Origin: Vitis vinifera
Lineage: Eukaryota; Streptophyta; Magnoliopsida; Vitales; Vitaceae
DNA length: 64,000 bases
Reading direction: 5' to 3'
Assembly (NCBI RefSeq): GCF_030704535.1
Contig: NC_081823.1
Location: 25,846,001 to 25,910,000 of the forward strand
Shown: in pieces, positions 11,637-24,041 of the stretch
Layout: every line of letters begins with the position of its first letter
Numbering within the stretch: position 1 is the stretch's first letter
Translations under genes and position numbers: made by a program
The notes under the pieces: generated by a model
Database searches by the model: none
Told to the model about the DNA's origin: nothing
What the model saw: the letters and a program-made list of their open reading frames with translations, nothing else

Positions 11637-13528
11637 TTGATTCATTCCCAATTGGTGTCTCAGCTGATTCAGGTCCAGCTAGTGTCCCTTGATTTTGGTC
11701 CTTAGGGAGTAATCAACAAAATTTATAACCTATTACACCATGTACTAAGATAGCCTTAGCTAGCATAGCATAGTGGCTCTAGGGTCGTTCACTGGGATGG
11801 GTTTTCACCTCACAATTGATATTAATTCAAAGCTGAATTGGTGCTTTTTCATTTCAAGGTTAGCTTTAAAAGAAAACATAATCTTTGGTGGAAAAAGGTT
11901 TGGTTTTAAGCTAACCAAAAATAATAGTAACTAATTTTAATTACAAAGAAAAAATGTTTCTTGGAGTTTAGATCACTAGGCTCAGATTCCTTGTACAAAA
12001 AGGGAGTTCCGGTCACTTGTTTCTTTTCCTCGCATTAGAGAATTAATATATAGTTAATTCTCTAACCGATGTGGTACAGATGCTTCCCTTTAATGGGTTC
12101 AAACACTAAATCTCTCTCACTGATGCAACTTGCAATGGCTCGTGTCTCTTACTTAGCATTTGCCATTCAAAGTGATCTTTAACCTTAGATTTCCCTTCAC
12201 AAGCTCGCAAGAGATAACTAATGGATATCTCCTTAGAGTCCAAAAGCTTATCAAGTGTTGGCTATTCTAGAAAATCCTACCTTCAAACCACCTCCCAAAG
12301 GCTCACAAGAGATAAACTAGTGCATTTCAATGGATGAAGATCACTTGCCTTACCAAGTGTTGGCCCAGGTGATTTAAAGGTGTTTTAAGTTAACTAAAAA
12401 GATAAAAACCATTAACGGGTCACACTTTCTCTTCATTAATGGCTGAAACCACAAAGCTATAAATTCTTGCACTTGGAACCTTTCCCAGCAACCTTAGCTC
12501 CAAGGAACTAAAAGTCTAGCCACTCATTCTCTGAGGAAACTTCCTCAGAGCTTGTTTGGCTAGTAAGAAAAAGAATGAGAAAAAATATATATATAGGAAA
12601 AACAGAGCAAGTGCTCTGTAAAATATATTTCTTACAAAATTGTACAAAGGATGTGTCTGAGAACAAGGAGAGTTTGGGGATTTAGACATCAAATATCTAA
12701 AGCAAAATATCTCAAAATGTCGGTCGCACATATCGGGAAGCTTCAGGAGAACACCGCAGCACTGTGCAAAATGGCTGCGAAACTCTCCTGGTAAGCGCTA
12801 TTAGAGGATCCGGACATGTCTAACCGGGGAAGTTGAAATGCTCTGCTCTCCCATCCGATGTCAGGTGCCGGATGTGAAATATTCGATCAGAGGATCCAAA
12901 CATGTCTGATTGGACAGAATTCTGGATGTGAGATATCCTGGAGAAGGTGGAATGTCGGCCGAACAGAATTCTTCCCCGGGTGGAATGAGCTATGTCGTGC
13001 GTCGCAAAGGGGAACCGTCTGCGTGTGCAAGGTGTAGGGACCCCTCCCCTTGATGACACGGAGCGCGCATCGCTATCCGGAGCAACTCCATCCGAATTCC
13101 CTAAGAGGACACGTGGCGCGCTCCCTTATCCGGACTCCCTCAGGGAGAAGCACACGACACTCGTGAACATCACACCCCGGACGATAGCATATCCTATCCG
13201 GATATGTTGTCCAGATCATTGACTAAAGTGAGCAAGCCTTGCTACGTCATTCTGACAGCCTGCCACAGCCCATGTTCCGCCGCTCTCCGATGGTGTGTCC
13301 GGACGCCCTGTCTAGACATCTTTGCCATGGATTCCAAAGAACTCTCCTCAATCTCGGATTGCTTTGGTGATCAAAAAGCTATCAAAACACCAAAACTTAA
13401 CACAATTTGATTAGAATTGATTGCAAGGGTCCTTAATATGTCAATTGGGTTAAAAGGTGATAACTACTACTCAAAAGTATTTAAAAGAGTTAATTACAAG
13501 CTATGAAATAGCACTTTTTGAGTAGTAA
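11637..13528. mobile_element. 1.9 kb unclassified insertion in the 3' LTR
   Basis: The 5' LTR reads continuously across this point (CTAGTCAATTTTCATG near 1370), whereas the 3' LTR is split by 1892 bases. The insert is flanked by TCAATTG at 11630-11636 and 13529-13535, a likely target duplication. It begins TTGATTCATTCC and ends TTGAGTAGTAA; I see no clear TG...CA ends or matching terminal inverted repeats. A hairpin lies at its right end (ACTACTCAAAAGT near 13470 against ACTTTTTGAGTAGT near 13512). About 12800-13320 is GC-rich with repeated TCCGGA. No protein is recognisable. It could be a solo LTR or a non-autonomous element of unknown class. Confidence 0.7.
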
Positions 13529-14086
13529 TCAATTGTCATGTTTACTTCACCTTATTTAGTAAAGACCCATTTTTAGGGGCTCAGAAGGGTGCTACGGTTT
13601 TTACCATACCTTCCCAATAAGTAACTTGACCCCAAATCCAGGCTCGATTTTTCACAGACTTTTTTTTCCAAATAAGGAGTCACACTTAGGGTTTTTCTTT
13701 CTTATTTTGTTTTCCCTTTAAAAATAAAACAAAAATAAGTGGCGACTCCAAGTCTTTTCTAAAAATCAATTTTTCACTAAACAAATAAAAAAAACGAGTT
13801 TCGCCATCTAGTGGAAACGCATTGAGCGAAATGCGGGGTCCACAATGTAGCATAGTTGGTTGCCACGTGTCAAAGTTTTTTAAAAGAAAAAAGGACAACC
13901 ATTATACTCTTTGACTTGTCAATTCAAAATAAAAAATAAAAATAAAATGTTGTTTGCCGTAGGAGGACAAGTAGGTAGGGAGGATGGTATAGTTTTAGAA
14001 CTTTGATGATTTTTCACTATTAAAGCGCATCTTTCGTTATTTTTTTTTACAAATTGCAGGTATTTTGGAAGTGAGAAGTTAAACTA

Positions 14087-15000
14087 ATGTTTTCAGAACC
14101 GTACCAGTCATTGAACCGAAAAAGTTATCGGTTCACGGTTCATTGGTCGAACCGGTGGTCGAACAGCGATTGAACCGGTGATGTCATAAATATATAATTT
14201 ATATTTTATTAAAATTAAAAATAATTTTAAGAAATTAATATGATATTAAAATTATAGCATTTCATTGTTTTTGTATTTGATGTTTATTAAATGATAAACA
14301 TGAATATAAATGTAAATATATCAAATGTTATTAAATAAAATATGTATAATATTTACATATGAGAAGAAAATTATAACATTTAATTTTATCTACATATCTA
14401 TGCATTTTATTATTTTAAAATTTTAAAAATATTATATTAATTAATTTATATTATTTAATTTATTTTCATATTTATTGTTAATAATTATTATAAAAATAAA
14501 CATGAATATAAATATTTATATTTGTTTAAATGTTTTATATTATAAAAATTTGCAAATAGCATTAATATAAAATATTGTTATCTATATCTAACAAAGGAGT
14601 TGTGCCAACCAAAATGGTTGGCATCTTTCTTTTGTAAACCTTTGATCCAAGGTTCAAATTGCACATTGCATTTATTATTCTTTATAACCACATCCCACAT
14701 CGGAAACTCACAAATATAATGAGTTCCATAAATAACCCACACCTACTTAAAGAGACAAGCTACCTGTGGGCTGGCTGGTGGGTGGGAAGACTGCAACCCA
14801 ATTCAAAAGACACAAAGCCCATGAATCTTTTGGTAAACCGACATGTTGATTGGCTCACAAATAATCGAACGGTTTAATCGTCTGTCCGATTCGATGCTGG
14901 TCCAAAGCCCCTTTCGGTTCAAAAGCTAAATCAGACCAGATCAAGGTCCGATCGACGGTTCAACCGATTGAACCAATCGGGTCCGATTTTTAAATCATTG
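14087..15000. mobile_element. Mutator-like non-autonomous DNA transposon
   Basis: The element is flanked by AGTTAAACTA on both sides (14077-14086 and 15001-15010). A duplication of 9-10 bp is typical of Mutator-like elements. The ends form an imperfect long inverted repeat rich in GAACCG/CGGTTC: the left starts ATGTTTTCAGAACCG, and the right, read inward, starts CAATGATTTAAAAATCGGACC. The middle is AT-rich (14190-14580), and the right half contains CATCCCACATCGGAAA near 14690. No transposase is encoded in its 914 bases. Confidence 0.75.
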
Positions 15001-15061
15001 AGTTAAACTACTCAAAAATGTTATTTTTAAAATGGTGCATGATTACATATGACTCTAGAGT

Positions 15062-15537
15062 GAGATGTGATTCCTTTTACTATTAGGCCAACTCTATTGT
15101 ACCTTGATGAACACACATGCAATTATATATATATATATATATTAGAATACGTTTTTTATGTGCATATTATAAATTAACTAAAATAAAAATATTTATACAT
15201 GCATAATAATTTGTTTTATATCCTTCAACATATTCAGATTAAATATATTATAATATTTAATATTAATGTGTTTTCAAATCATGAAAATTATCACAATGAG
15301 ATGTGATTCCTTTTACTATTAGGCCAACTCTATTGTACCTTGATGAACACACATGCAATAATATATATATATATATATATATTAGAATACGTTTTTTATA
15401 TGCATATTATAAATTAACTAAAATAAAAATATTTATACATGCATAATAATTTGTTTTATATCCTTCAACATATTCAGATTAAATATATTATAATATTTAA
15501 TATTAATGTGTTTTCAAATCGTGAAAATTATCACAAA
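15062..15537. repeat. Tandem duplication, 2 x about 237 bp
   Basis: The segment starting GAGATGTGATTCC occurs at 15062 and 15298. The copies are nearly identical and differ mainly in the length of an internal TA run (near 15127 and 15362) and in one CATG/CGTG change near the end. No coding content. Confidence 0.9.
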
Positions 15538-15574
15538 TGTCACAAAATATTATATATTATTTTAAAACATAATC

Positions 15575-15613
<39 letters not shown>

Positions 15614-16760
15614 CATATTATTTCTTATTTTATCATTTCTTGAAATTTTATTTCACATTTTTAAGAGTTTTGATCAATTTTTGGTCCATCGATATTTTTT
15701 ATCAAAGTTTTCATCGATATTTTTTTATATATCCTGAACTAACCTATACGGTAAAAACCAATATTTATATCACTATATTTAACGAAATAAAACTTCACAT
15801 CTCACTTCTTGAATTATTTTTTCTATTACCGATATCCTAATTTAACTAAATAAAAACCCTAACATCTCACTTCCTGAATTATTTTTTATTATTTACTACT
15901 TAATTTAACTAAATTAAGTAGGTTGTATTTACTACTTATTTTTTATTATATGAAAGGATAATCTACCTAAATTTCATATAAGTATGTGATAAAATAAATC
16001 TTTCAATTGAAAGTATTTTACATCTAATAAATATATTGAAATTAAGAAAAAGTAAATATTTAATTAAAATTTTAAATACTGATTAATAATTATTCAATTT
16101 AATAAGTTTATCATTGTATTCAATTGTCTTTATATCTCAAGAATTCATTTAGTGATTTTTATTCAATTATATAATTAATCTAATGTTCTTTTTTCTTTTT
16201 TCTTTTACTTCTTAATATTTAATAAAAATAGAATATTAAAAAAACCAAATAACTTAATACTTATCTATGAGGTTTATTCAATGGAGACTTAGCTATGTAT
16301 GTTAAGCCCAATTTAGATTTATTTTTTCAAAAGTAAAGATCTATTTTTTAAAATTTATATATGTTTTGCTAATTTTTGTTTAACGAGCTTATGATTTAAA
16401 AATAATATAATATGAAATAAGTAAAATGTTGTTCTTTATAAAACATATATTTTAACTTATGTAAGAAGTTCTTCCATATTTAATAAAACCTTTTTTGTAT
16501 TTTCTTTGATCGTTTTCTTTTCTTCTTTTTTTCCTTTCATTTTTCTTTCCCTTTTATTTCTTAGAAACTAAACATAGGCTTAATTCCAAAATCCAAATAT
16601 TGTATATTCAAAAAGGAGAAGAAAAAAAAAAGTGGGGTGCGGGGGTGGTGGCGTGGCTGGGGGTATGGGCCTGGGTCATTGGCTGTCCATCGGCCCAATT
16701 CATATATGGTTTGAACTCTTCAACACTTGGACTGAGGCTTTTTTTTTTTTCTTTTCATAA
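15538..16760. other. AT-rich intergenic sequence with a TA microsatellite
   Basis: A TA run lies at 15579-15611. The rest is AT-rich with no supportable gene. A reading frame at 15439-15840 is driven by the TA run. From about 16620 the base composition shifts to a GC-rich patch, probably the proximal promoter of the patellin gene. Confidence 0.6.
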
Positions 16761-16766
16761 TTCTGT

Positions 16767-16773
16767 TATATAA
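16767..16773 (+). promoter_or_regulatory. TATA box of the patellin gene
   Basis: TATATAA lies 156 bases before the chosen ATG, inside the palindrome GTTATATAAC. It follows a GC-rich patch at 16630-16700. A transcription start near 16800 would give a leader of about 130 bases. An ATG at 16816 is followed at once by TGA and makes only a minimal upstream frame. Confidence 0.55.
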
Positions 16774-16928
16774 CAGTTGATGGAAAATATTAGGATGAGA
16801 GTGAACGGAGGAAAGATGTGAGGTCTGTGTGGTTCTCTCTGCTTTTTTTTCTCAGTCAAAATTTTTCTCTCAATTTTCCACTTATTCCCATCTTGAAAAC
16901 TTCTGTTGGATCCAAAAAAGTTTTAACC

Positions 16929-19900
16929 ATGGCTGAGGAAGCAATACCCAAGGAGATACAGGTAGCCAAAGATGAGGTCCCTCAAAAGCAAGAGCCATCA
17001 AAGAAGGACGTTGAGGTTGAAGGGGCTGCAACTGGGGATGTAAAAGATGCAGAGAAAGATGGAGATTCCAAGAAATTCAATGACCCGAAGCCGGGATTGG
17101 CAGCATTGATTGATGATGAGAAGGAAAATGAAGGTGTGTCTAAGGATTCAGTAGTTGATTCCTTGGTTGCTGAGAGGGGAGCTTCATTCCAGGAGGAGAG
17201 CAACCTTCCATCCGATCTCAAAGACTTGGAGAAGAAGGCATTGCTTGATCTCAGATCGAAGATCGAAGACGCAATACGCAGTAACACTTTGTTCGAGGAG
17301 GAGAAGAAGCAAGCGGAAGAGGCCGAGAAAGCAAGGTCGCCGGAGAAAGAAGGAGAAGAGAAGGAAAAATCAGTGGTGAATGAAGGACAAGGAGAAGAAA
17401 AAAAACCAGAGGAATTGGCAGTAGAGGAAGGGAAAGAAGAAGAAAAACCCGAAAACTTGGGCTTCAATGGAGAGAAAAATGAGACCAAACAGAAAGAAGA
17501 GGAACAAGAGAAAATCAATATTGAAATCGGGAAAAAGGCCATTGAAGTTGACGAGGAAATCAAGCTGTGGGGAGTACCCTTACTGCCAAGCAAAGGAGAC
17601 AAGGGAACCGATGTAATCCTCCTCAAATTCTTGCGAGCCCGAGAATTCAAGGTCCAGGAGGCCTTCGAGATGCTGAGAAACACCCTCAAATGGATAAAAG
17701 ATAACAACATCGACATCATTCTGGAGGAGGAGTTTCCGCCCGAGCTGAGCTCGGTGGCATACATGCAAGGCATGGATAGGAAAGGCCACCCCATCTGCTA
17801 CAACATCTTCGGCACGTTTCTGAACGATGAAATCTACAACAAGACGTTTGGGACCGAAGAACTTCGCCACAAGTTCTTGAGATGGAGGTTTCAGCTGATG
17901 GAGAGGGGGATTAAGAAGCTTGATTTTGGGTCAGGTGGGGCAACGTCAATGCTTCAAGTGAATGACCTGAGGAACAGCCCTGGGCCGACCAAGAAGGAGC
18001 TTCGCCAAGCTATGAAACAGGCCGTTGGGCTTCTCCAAGACAATTACCCTGAATTTGTTTCAAGAAATGTAAATAATATTACCCCTTCATTCTCATTTTC
18101 TTTCTTGAATTTCTTGCAAGACAATTATTGGCCTGAATTTTGTTTGATTTCTGATTCCAGATCTTCATTAATGTGCCCTTCTGGTCTTACGCCTTCTATG
18201 CTGTTGTATCGCCTTTCTTCACACAAAGAAGCAAGAACAAATTCGACTTTGCCCGCCCTGCCAGGGTCACTGAAACCCTTCTCAAGTAACTAAACTTCTC
18301 CTTGGTTTTTGCATGCTACTTGGAATAGTATGGATTGGTTTCCTTCTATCTATACTTTATTTTTCTTCATTTTTTCTTTTCTTTTATTTTATCTTTTTTT
18401 TTTTCCCTCTTATTTCCCCATGAAATTATCGAACATAATCTTAATGATAGCATATAAGAATATATAAAAAAAAAATATAAGAAGTTACATGTATTTTAAT
18501 AGTTCGGCCATATCCAATAATAAGAAAAATCATTTTACCAAATATAGAAAATATTATAAAGTATAGAAAAAAAATATACAACTATTGAACGTTGTCATGT
18601 TTTCCTACTATTTGTATATAACCCTTCAATCGGAATAACAAACTCCAATTCTATCAGTGTCACTCCTTGCATTTCTACTTGCTCATTCTATCATAATTTT
18701 TTATCGAAAAACATATTCTTAATATCTTTTGTTATTTTAGAAAGAAATTTATTTTTCAATAATATGACATAGAAAATATTTCATACAATATTCTTCATGA
18801 AAAGGAATATCTATGAGTTAGGAATTTAGGAATTTGAAACATTTTTAGACCATTAGCATACTTTCAACAAAACTGAAACTAATCCAAAACTCGAATTTAG
18901 GTACATTGATGCTCAGCAAATCCCGGTTGGTTATGGTGGGTTTCACAGGGAGAATGATCCAGACTTCTCCATTGAAGATGGTGTTTCAGAGGTTATTATA
19001 AAGGGTGGATCATCAGGAGCCATTGCAATACCTGCACCAGAGGTGAGACTCTAAGACCAAACCTATACTAGTCTCTTTAGATCAATGCATGTCATTGAGA
19101 AGGCATTGGAAGACAACTCAACCCCTAACCCCATTTACCCTTTGTCCTTAAAGAAGAAAATTTTCCTACTAATATGTACTTGATGACTGAAACTTCAGAA
19201 AATTTGATGGCATAACAGTGGTTGTGTTTGGTTATAGATACAGTTGCAGCTAGTAGGTTGATCCAACCTAACCCCGACATTTGAATAGAATAGGACAATC
19301 ATTTCAATACCCAAGTTGGGATTGAGTTAGATTTTTTCAATTCAAACTCAATTTGGGTTTAGCTCAAGTCAAGGTTTGGACAACCTAAGTCTAACCCGAT
19401 TTAATATTTTTATAATATTCATAATATATATTATCTCATATGATAATATTCATTTTCTTTGAAAATTATTTTTAAAAAATATCAAAGATTTAAAAGTCGA
19501 AATTTTTGTTCTATTTACTTTAAGTTTTGATATAAATATATAAAAGTTTCAAAAAAACCAATATGAATTAATTATAAATTATAGAATCTAATCAACTCAA
19601 GTTTAATTCAATTAACTTTAACTTAATCTAAACTAAAATAAATGAGATTGAATTGGGTTGACCTTAAATTGAGTACCTTGCGTTAGATATTGGGTTGGAT
19701 TGGGTTCCAAGTTTATTGTTTCTTAATTTGGGTTGGACCCACAATACTCATCGACTCGGGTAACCCGCCGTGGGAAATTAAGGGATGGAGGGTGAAAAAG
19801 ATGATGATTTTTTTTGTGTGAATAACGTATATCGGTATATGTAATGTTTCAGGTAGGGACAAAATTCACATGGGAGATAACAGTGTTGGGGTGGGACGTG

Positions 19901-20140
19901 AACTACAGGGAGGAATTCGTGCCGAAAGATGAAGGGTCGTATACGATGATAGTACAGAAGGAGAGGAAGGTGGGGTGGGAGGAGGGAGCTATCAGAAACT
20001 CCTTCACCAACAAGGAAGCAGGCATGCTTGTGCTTACCATTGACAACGCTACTTTCAAGAAGAAGAGGGTTTTGTATCGATACAAGCCCAACTCCACCTC
20101 CACCACCACCACCACCCCCTCTTCTTCTACTACTACATGA
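16929..20140 (+). CDS. PATL: Patellin-like SEC14/GOLD phosphoinositide-binding protein
   Basis: Four exons, 16929-18068, 18161-18285, 18901-19042 and 19853-20140, all with GT/AG junctions and consistent phase, give 564 residues. Order of parts: acidic Lys/Glu-rich N-terminus (about 1-220); CRAL-TRIO N-terminal helix region with LLKFLRAREFKV (about 235-270); SEC14 lipid-binding domain with NIFINVPFWSYAFYAVVSPF (about 300-470); and a C-terminal GOLD domain with TWEITVLGWDVNY and FVPKDEGSYTMIVQK. Patellins bind phosphoinositides and act at the cell plate, plasma membrane and endosomes. The start is the first in-frame ATG (MAEEAIPKE), the usual patellin beginning. The end is odd: a Thr/Ser tail encoded by an ACC repeat. 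Intron 3 (19043-19852) carries an insert-like stretch rich in CAACCC/GGGTTG near 19250-19770. The subfamily number cannot be assigned. Confidence 0.93.
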
Positions 20141-21114
20141 TCTCATCCATCATTCTCCACTTCAACTCACCATGGCCCAGAATAATGTTGACTTGTTCAT
20201 TTTATTTTTTCCTTTTTCCTTAGAAGGATTAATTCTTCATGTGGGATAATTAATAATTTTGTGTTGGGTAAGTTAAATTCTCTATTTATTTGTTGTTGTA
20301 AGTGAAGATTTTGTAATTACTTTTTGATAATTTGAATATTATATGACTTATTCATAATCTACAAAAAGGTTTTAGAAGTTATCTTAGGATTTAAATATTT
20401 ATATTTTGCCGTCATTGGGAAGTAAATAGAACAATAGATTGTTCAATTAAAAAATATATTTGTAATTTAAAATCAATCTTTGGCGGTTAAATTTGCCTAA
20501 AAATGTTAAAAAGTTTAGTTTTGAGTATCAGTGTGACTCATCTTTTGAGTGTATTTGTAAAATATTCTATTTTGTAATCTCATTTCATAAAAAATTAAAA
20601 GTTTTAGAAGCGATATTATTATTATTATTTTATAATAATAAAAAAAATTAACTATAGTCTTAAGTGTTGAAAAGATAGTACATTCAAATAAGAGACCTCC
20701 ATTGTTCTTATATAAAATGAACTATAGAGGATTGGAAATATGTTTTTACTCATGTAAAATAATTATAAAATATAATTTTTTTAAAAATAATTTAAGTTTC
20801 ATACATTTATCGTCAAAAGTGATATTTAGGATAGTAAAAAGTAGTACTTATATCATTAAGAAGTACTTGAATGGTTAAAGATAGTACGTAGTTTTCATAA
20901 AAATTGTATGAAATACTAATTATTTTTATATAGCTAGTAGTTTATAAACTTGAATTCCTATTTTGTGATTATTTTTCATATGAATGTATGGAAACACTTT
21001 TCCCCTCAAAAAAATACTATATAAGAAAGAGAAAAATTTAAGCCTCGTGGTTTGTGGTTAGTGAGCCATAACTGTAAATATATTATTTATATAAAGAATG
21101 CTTTAAGAGCAAAA
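20141..21114. other. Intergenic, 3' flank of the patellin gene
   Basis: AT-rich sequence holding the patellin 3' untranslated region. No second gene or clear repeat family is seen before the tRNA. Confidence 0.5.
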
Positions 21115-21187
21115 GATCGCGTGGCCTAATGGATAAGGCGCTCGCCTCCGGAGCGGGAGATTGTGGGTTCGAGTCCCATCGCGATCG
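21115..21187 (+). tRNA. tRNA-Arg (anticodon CCG)
   Basis: The sequence folds as a complete cloverleaf of 73 bases with no intron. The acceptor stem is GATCGCG paired with CGCGATC, with G as discriminator. The D arm is GCC...GGC and the anticodon stem CTCGC pairs with GCGGG. The anticodon loop is CTCCGGA with CCG at 21148-21150, which reads CGG codons. The T arm is GTGGG-TTCGAGT-CCCAT. A T-run at about 21205 could end RNA polymerase III transcription. The open frame that overlaps it is incidental. Confidence 0.96.
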
Positions 21188-22092
21188 TTACCAAGGTCAC
21201 TTTCATTTTTGTTTTTTAAAATTTATCAAATGGTATTTTTTTAATTATATAACTCATAATAAAAAATACTATCAAAGTATATGTATATATTCAAAGAGTC
21301 AGCATGATTTTCTTTAAAAGCAAACTCTATTAATGAAAACTTCTAACATTAAAAAAAGGAAATTAACTTTTTGAAAACAAATAAATTAGTCGAAAATTTT
21401 TTTTAAATACTTACAAAAATTACTGATAATAATTTCTAAAAAAATATTTGATTAATAATTCTCCATAAAACACTTGTAGAGATCAATTAAAAGTAATTTA
21501 AATAAAAAAAAAATTCAAACCCACTTTAACTAAAGCAACATTTATTATATATATATAAATTTAAATAATTTAACTTAACTCTAGTATTAAGTTTTTTATT
21601 TTAGTTTATTTTAATTAAATATTAAGTATTAACAAGGTGAATGTTCTAATAAGCTTGTGTTTTACTTGTTTCAAAAAGTTGTTTTTTTCAATTTGCGACC
21701 AAATTAATTCAAAACTGACCCAAATGACCTTTCAGGGCACCTAAAAAAATCCTAAGTTAAAGCATAAGTTACTGGGTAAAAGGAGCCAAAAAAGTAAGGA
21801 TGGTTTCATGAACAAGGTTAGGTTTTTATGGGGGTTAACCGTAAAAATTCACTCTCATGGACATACTCCTCGACTTTTCTAAACAACCAGAACCACAGCT
21901 AAATGAACCTTCATTGAAAAATGAAGCTAGAAAAATGTATTATGGCAAGATTACTCCCTTTGGTTTACCTCAAAACAATAGCACTCCACCAAAGCATTCC
22001 AATATCAACAAATCTCTAGAGCTGATGTAGCTTTGAAAATGCGAAGGACAAATTGAAAGATATAAGAACAAGAATCAAATGTATCCATAAAG
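21188..22092. other. AT-rich intergenic sequence, nothing recognised
   Basis: No gene, RNA or clear transposon end is seen between the tRNA and the repeat cluster that follows. Confidence 0.5.
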
Positions 22093-22608
22093 GTGTGATA
22101 TCTCACATCGAATAAGGAAAAATATTATCAAAACTATAAATATGGATTCCTCTTAACCTTGTAGACGCATTTTAAAGTCGTAGACCCCTTTTAGGCACAA
22201 AAAGGACAATATATACATATATATCACATTGGTTAAGGAAAAAAGTTTTCAAGACTATATAAATATAGGTTCCTCTTAACCTTGTAAACACGTTTTAAAA
22301 CCATGAATGTCATTTGGACCCAAGAGAGGACAATATATACATGGTTAAGAGCTCAGAGAGAATAATATATATACATGGTCCAGAGAGAACAATATATATA
22401 TGGTTGAGATCCCGATGCGAGTCTTTGTTTGTTCAATCCCATGAGGGGTGGAGGATGTTGTGTCTACATAATTGGGGGTGATTGTGATATCCTATATCGA
22501 ATAAGAGAAAAAGTTCCTAGAGATACATATTTATAGGCTTTTCTTAACCTTGTTGATGCGTATTAAAGCTGTGAAGGCCCTTTGAGCTCAAAGGGCACGA
22601 TATCTACA
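22093..22608. repeat. Three diverged copies of a 120 bp dispersed repeat
   Basis: Copies near 22093-22210, 22221-22340 and 22478-22608 share the order CACATCG or similar, AATAAGG, TTCTTAACCTTGT, ACGCRTTTTAAA, and GGACAATAT with ATAC/CTACA. They look like fragments of a retroelement-derived family. No protein is encoded. Confidence 0.65.
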
Positions 22609-24041
22609 CGATTGGGAGTAGGTCATTACAAAAGACCTTACACAATTGATGCAAGAATTGAAGTTATCTATAGCCAATGAGCCTTCTTCCTGTCCTTCTT
22701 CGTCTTGTATCTGTTCTAACCTATAAAAAAAAAAACCAGTTTCTCCTAAATGCATCCCATTTTGAACTCGGAAAAACCAGGTTCAGATTGAAAGATACAA
22801 GAACTGGACATACCTGTAGAGGCCTCTTCCTCCATGAAAACCCAGCTTCTCTCAAATATATCTGTTGAACCCAGGTTTTGATTGAAGGATAAAAGAACTG
22901 AACATATCTATAAAGACCTCTTTTTTTAACATATCCATAGAGGCCTTCTTGAATATATCCATTTTAGCTTAGAAAACCCAGCTTCTCTCCTCTCATATAT
23001 ACAGATATCTGCTTTAGCTTTTTCACATTGAAAGATACAACTGAACATATCTATAGAGGCCTCTTCTTAAATTTATCTGCTTTAGCCTTTGGCAACCCAG
23101 GTTCAGACTGAATGATACAAGAACCTAACAAATCTATACAGGCTTCCTCCTGCTTCCAGTTTTTCACCAATGTAACTTAGTAGCAAGTCATCTGCATCAT
23201 TTACTTCTCTATGATTACGCTTAAAGGGTGGCACCTATATTGTTATGTGGGATAATCCTTTTGGAATCCAACATAATACGCCTAATTTCTCCTGGGCATT
23301 CCAGTTTTGTTCTATGTTACAGGGAAAATTCAAAGCATGAGAAGTACTCTTGCCAAAAATGACATGACAAGGATTTAGACATGGGTTATGCAATTGAGAT
23401 TGCCTATTAGTAAGATAATGTAACTTACAGTAACTAACAGGGGGCATGTCCAAGAAAGAAAAAGAACAATCTATTCTTATTTTATTGCAAGGCCCTTAAG
23501 ACTCATATTGTACATTCTATCATAGATACATACTTCAATCTAGCCTAAGTTAAAAGAACACAATACACAATATAGACCTAAACCCTAGAAGCTTAAACTT
23601 TAATGAAAATTGGTTGTTTAACGTAGTATCAAAGTCTCATTTGGCGGGAGATCATATGTTCAAGCATCATCACGCCTATGTGTTTTTCCATGTGCAGATA
23701 TGGGGTTGTATGTGAAGGAGGGTATTAAAAAGTACAATATGCATAGTGAACCCAAATCCTACAAGCTTAAAACTTTAAAAAAAAAATTCGTTATTTAAAA
23801 GCCTACAAATCCTAAGATATTGGAATTAAAGGAATCTGATAATTAGATATATACCAAAGGAATCTGACAGTTAAACACATACCAGCACCTGATGTTTGTG
23901 CCCAAGTCCATGTGAAAAAGGTTTTCTATGGAGTGCAAGTGACAATTTTTTCTTCAATATCAACAAATGTCAACTCCTTCCTAGTTTAAATAAGTTTATA
24001 CCATCTCTAAATCTATGTGCCAATAGACAAACAGATATTCC
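22609..24041. other. Intergenic sequence with loosely repeated phrases
   Basis: Between 22690 and 23160 the phrases AGATACAAGAACTG, CTATAGAGGCCTC and AAACCCAGCTTCTC recur four or five times in diverged form, so this is probably an old tandem repeat. No supportable gene. Confidence 0.5.

Larger units (their letters stand above)
9000..13844 (+). mobile_element. 3' LTR of the LARD, with internal insertion
   Basis: The repeat begins TGTAGACCCC and ends GGGGTCCACA, so the termini are TG...CA and form a near-perfect 10 bp inverted repeat. Removing the insertion at 11637-13528 leaves an LTR of about 2.95 kb. The left third (9000-10370) is more GC-rich; its counterpart lies outside the window. From about 10380 it matches the 5' LTR. 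The flank after the LTR is ATGTA; the matching target duplication would lie left of the window. Small open frames here show no recognisable protein. Confidence 0.85.

Noticed and set aside
12820..13410. Open frames on both strands in the GC-rich part of the 1.9 kb insertion
   Set aside because: Frames open on both strands because of base composition; no recognisable domain.
16818..16928. N-terminal extension of the patellin frame with a signal-peptide look
   Set aside because: The frame is open upstream but has no in-frame ATG before 16929; conserved patellin proteins start at MAEE.
16982..17794. 270-codon minus-strand frame opposite patellin exon 1
   Set aside because: Ser/Phe-rich antisense shadow of the Glu/Lys-rich coding exon.
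21129..21317. Small ORF starting inside the tRNA
   Set aside because: Overlaps a perfectly folding tRNA-Arg; no similarity.
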